NCBI GenBank assembly: GCA_012842235.1
Contig: DUTE01000064.1
Coordinates: 1 to 14,914, forward strand
Direction: 5' to 3'
Length of the DNA: 14,914 bases
From: Bacillota bacterium
GTDB lineage: Bacteria; Bacillota; DTU065
The notes beneath the pieces are model-generated. The model was given only the letters and a program-made list of their open reading frames with translations, was not told the DNA's origin and made no database searches. Made by a program: the position numbers and the translations under genes. Of the stretch, positions 13,830 through 14,914 are shown piece after piece; within the stretch, counting starts at the first letter, position 1, and the number at the start of each line of letters is the position of its first letter.

Positions 13830-14515
13830 TCTAACTCACCACCTTGAAGAAGTGATTCAACATGTGGATCCCCTGATAGAAGCTTAACTGCTAACCAACG
13901 AGGATTGCACCTGAAAGATTCGGCATATTCTTGTAATCTGTTTGTTAAAAAGGAAATAGTCTCTTCAAGGTCTTTTCCATAATCTACTTTAGCCTTTGTG
14001 TAAGACAGATTTGCTGAATCTGTATAGTAGGCATCTCGTAGAGCTTTTTTGATCTCTTCTTTTCCTTTGTTCTTTTTGGCAATACTAGGAACTACAGGAA
14101 AACCTAAAATCTGCTCTAGTTTTTTTATATCAATGTCTAAGCCTTTATCTTTAGCTGTATCCATCATATTTAGAACAACTACAAGGGGTAACCCCAGTTC
14201 AATTAGTTGAAGAGTAAGATTGAGATGTCTTTCTATATTAGATGCATCAATAATGTTTAGGACAAGATCGGGTCTTTCATGTAGAAGGTAGTTTCGAGCA
14301 ACTCTCTCTTCAAGGCTATAGGAAGTTAGACTATAGGTTCCGGGAAGATCAACTAATATATATTTGTCATCTAAATAGTAATAGATGCCGGTTTTTTTCT
14401 CTACCGTTACACCAGGATAGTTAGCGATAAACTGTCTTGCACCAGTTAACATATTAAAAAGAGTAGACTTACCAGCATTAGGTTGCCCTACAACAGCTAT
14501 GACAATTTCATTCAT
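13826..14515 (-). CDS. feoB: FeoB GTPase part only (no membrane domain)
   Basis: The N-terminal cytosolic part of the ferrous-iron transporter FeoB. Visible GTPase motifs are G1 GQPNAGKST (10-18), the G2 Thr in YPGVTVEKK (T37), G3 DLPG (56-59), G4 NMMD (116-119, in place of NKxD as usual for FeoB) and a G5-like SIAKK (144-148). The helical GDI-like segment follows and ends with RWLAVKLLSGDPHVESLL. Full FeoB proteins are about 600-800 residues and continue into Gate transmembrane domains; this one stops at residue 229. The next 186 bases encode the Cys-rich protein, so no membrane part follows in any frame. Either FeoB is split here, with the membrane part elsewhere, or the gene is truncated. 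The clean end coupled to the next gene favours a split. It overlaps the feoA end by 8 bases. Confidence 0.88.
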   Translation of the reverse strand: MNEIVIAVVGQPNAGKSTLFNMLTGARQFIANYPGVTVEKKTGIYYYLDDKYILVDLPGTYSLTSYSLEERVARNYLLHERPDLVLNIIDASNIERHLNLTLQLIELGLPLVVVLNMMDTAKDKGLDIDIKKLEQILGFPVVPSIAKKNKGKEEIKKALRDAYYTDSANLSYTKAKVDYGKDLEETISFLTNRLQEYAESFRCNPRWLAVKLLSGDPHVESLLQGGELE

Positions 14516-14759
14516 AAATTCTTATCACCTCAATATTCTTTGCTTCAGAATGGCGTATACTTACATGGCTATCTCTAACTTGAAGCTCAATAGGATCAAC
14601 TAAAGGTGCATTACGAATGACTACTAAAGTTGTACCATTAATAAAGCCCATGCTCATTAATCTTTGTCCGATAGCTCCACCAATCTTTACATTAACAACA
14701 GTTCCTTTATCACCTGGTTTTAATTGGTCTAGAGTTGTTTTTTTGTTTTTTTTATCCAT
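14508..14759 (-). CDS. feoA: Ferrous iron transport protein A
   Basis: A small cytoplasmic SH3-like protein of 83 residues that works with FeoB in Fe2+ uptake. The family pattern is clear along its length: LKPGDKGTVVNVKIGGAIG, then RLMSMGFINGTTLVVIRNAP, then DPIELQVRDSHVSIRHSEA and a final IEVIRIYE. A ribosome site (TAGGAGAG) precedes the ATG. Sixteen bases separate it from the stop of a second FeoA-like reading frame upstream, and it overlaps feoB by 8 bases, so the genes form one operon. Regulation cannot be judged because the promoter lies outside the window. Confidence 0.95.
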   Translation of the reverse strand: MDKKNKKTTLDQLKPGDKGTVVNVKIGGAIGQRLMSMGFINGTTLVVIRNAPLVDPIELQVRDSHVSIRHSEAKNIEVIRIYE

Positions 14760-14775
14760 TTTATGTCTCTCCTAA

Positions 14776-14914
14776 CTAATCTGAGTTTATCTGGACTTTT
14801 ATTTTTTGTGCGAGACTATTACCAATAGCTACGAGATTTCCATCGACTTCAATAAGGCAAGGGCCACGTCTGTTAGCAGAGACCATAATAATCTCAAGAC
14901 CTTGGGCTTACTGA
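14776..14914 (-). pseudogene. Second FeoA-like gene, partial and apparently frameshifted at the window edge
   Basis: The frame open from 14907 down to the TAG at 14776-14778 encodes GLEIIMVSANRRGP, then CLIEVDGNLVAIGNSLAQKIKV: the C-terminal half of a FeoA domain (pGxEIxVVS, GPxxIEVDG, IGxxxAxKIxV). In that frame a TAA stands at 14908-14910, only 7 bases from the window end. In the neighbouring frame the preceding codons read V-S-P. Joining the frames by removing one A from CCCAAGG would give VSPGLEI, the normal FeoA spelling. The only in-frame ATG (14884-14886) would leave 36 residues, too few for the fold. I therefore call a one-base frameshift, either a real pseudogene or a sequence error. 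The region beyond the window is needed to decide. Confidence 0.6.

Overview
The window looks like chromosomal DNA of a low-GC, Firmicutes-type bacterium that has an outer membrane, possibly a Halanaerobiales-like diderm. The Firmicutes-like signs are strong AGGAGG ribosome sites, several TTG/GTG starts, a muropeptide-recycling operon of the Bacillus ykf type, and a FeoB-associated Cys-rich small protein. The outer-membrane signs are two predicted beta-barrel proteins with signal peptides and aromatic C-termini, a LolA-like outer-membrane lipoprotein-sorting protein, and a solute-binding protein with a signal peptidase I site instead of a lipobox. The taxon is inferred; no 16S rRNA or other marker is present. 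No rRNA, tRNA, CRISPR array or insertion sequence was seen.

Layout. (1) 1-62 is the 3' end of a plus-strand membrane protein gene, facing (2) a minus-strand operon at 239-2878. That operon encodes a cytoplasmic class A beta-lactamase-fold hydrolase, an L-Ala-D/L-Glu epimerase and an NlpC/P60 endopeptidase, with overlapping genes and a bidirectional terminator at 214-235. Together they would break down recycled cell-wall peptides. (3) 3061-6916 is a thiamine uptake operon: promoter, TPP riboswitch, intrinsic terminator, then thiB-thiP-thiQ. (4) 6992-7621 is a lone predicted outer-membrane barrel gene with a strong terminator. (5) 7753-13559 is a regulated envelope operon. A near-consensus promoter is followed at once by a perfect 16-bp palindromic operator and a second degenerate copy, then an RND/MMPL transporter, a LolA-like protein, an outer-membrane barrel and a TetR regulator. 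This reads as a self-repressing lipid or hydrophobic-compound export module spanning inner membrane, periplasm and outer membrane. (6) 13644-14914, minus strand, is a ferrous-iron (Feo) operon. It holds a second FeoA-like gene with an apparent frameshift at the window edge, an intact feoA, a FeoB that stops after its cytosolic GTPase part, and a Cys-rich small membrane protein that seems to start at ATA.

The most unusual points are the Feo locus (soluble FeoB, AUA-type start, broken tandem FeoA), the acidic helical insertion in the MMPL protein with its operator layout, and the non-canonical beta-lactamase-fold enzyme in the muropeptide operon.
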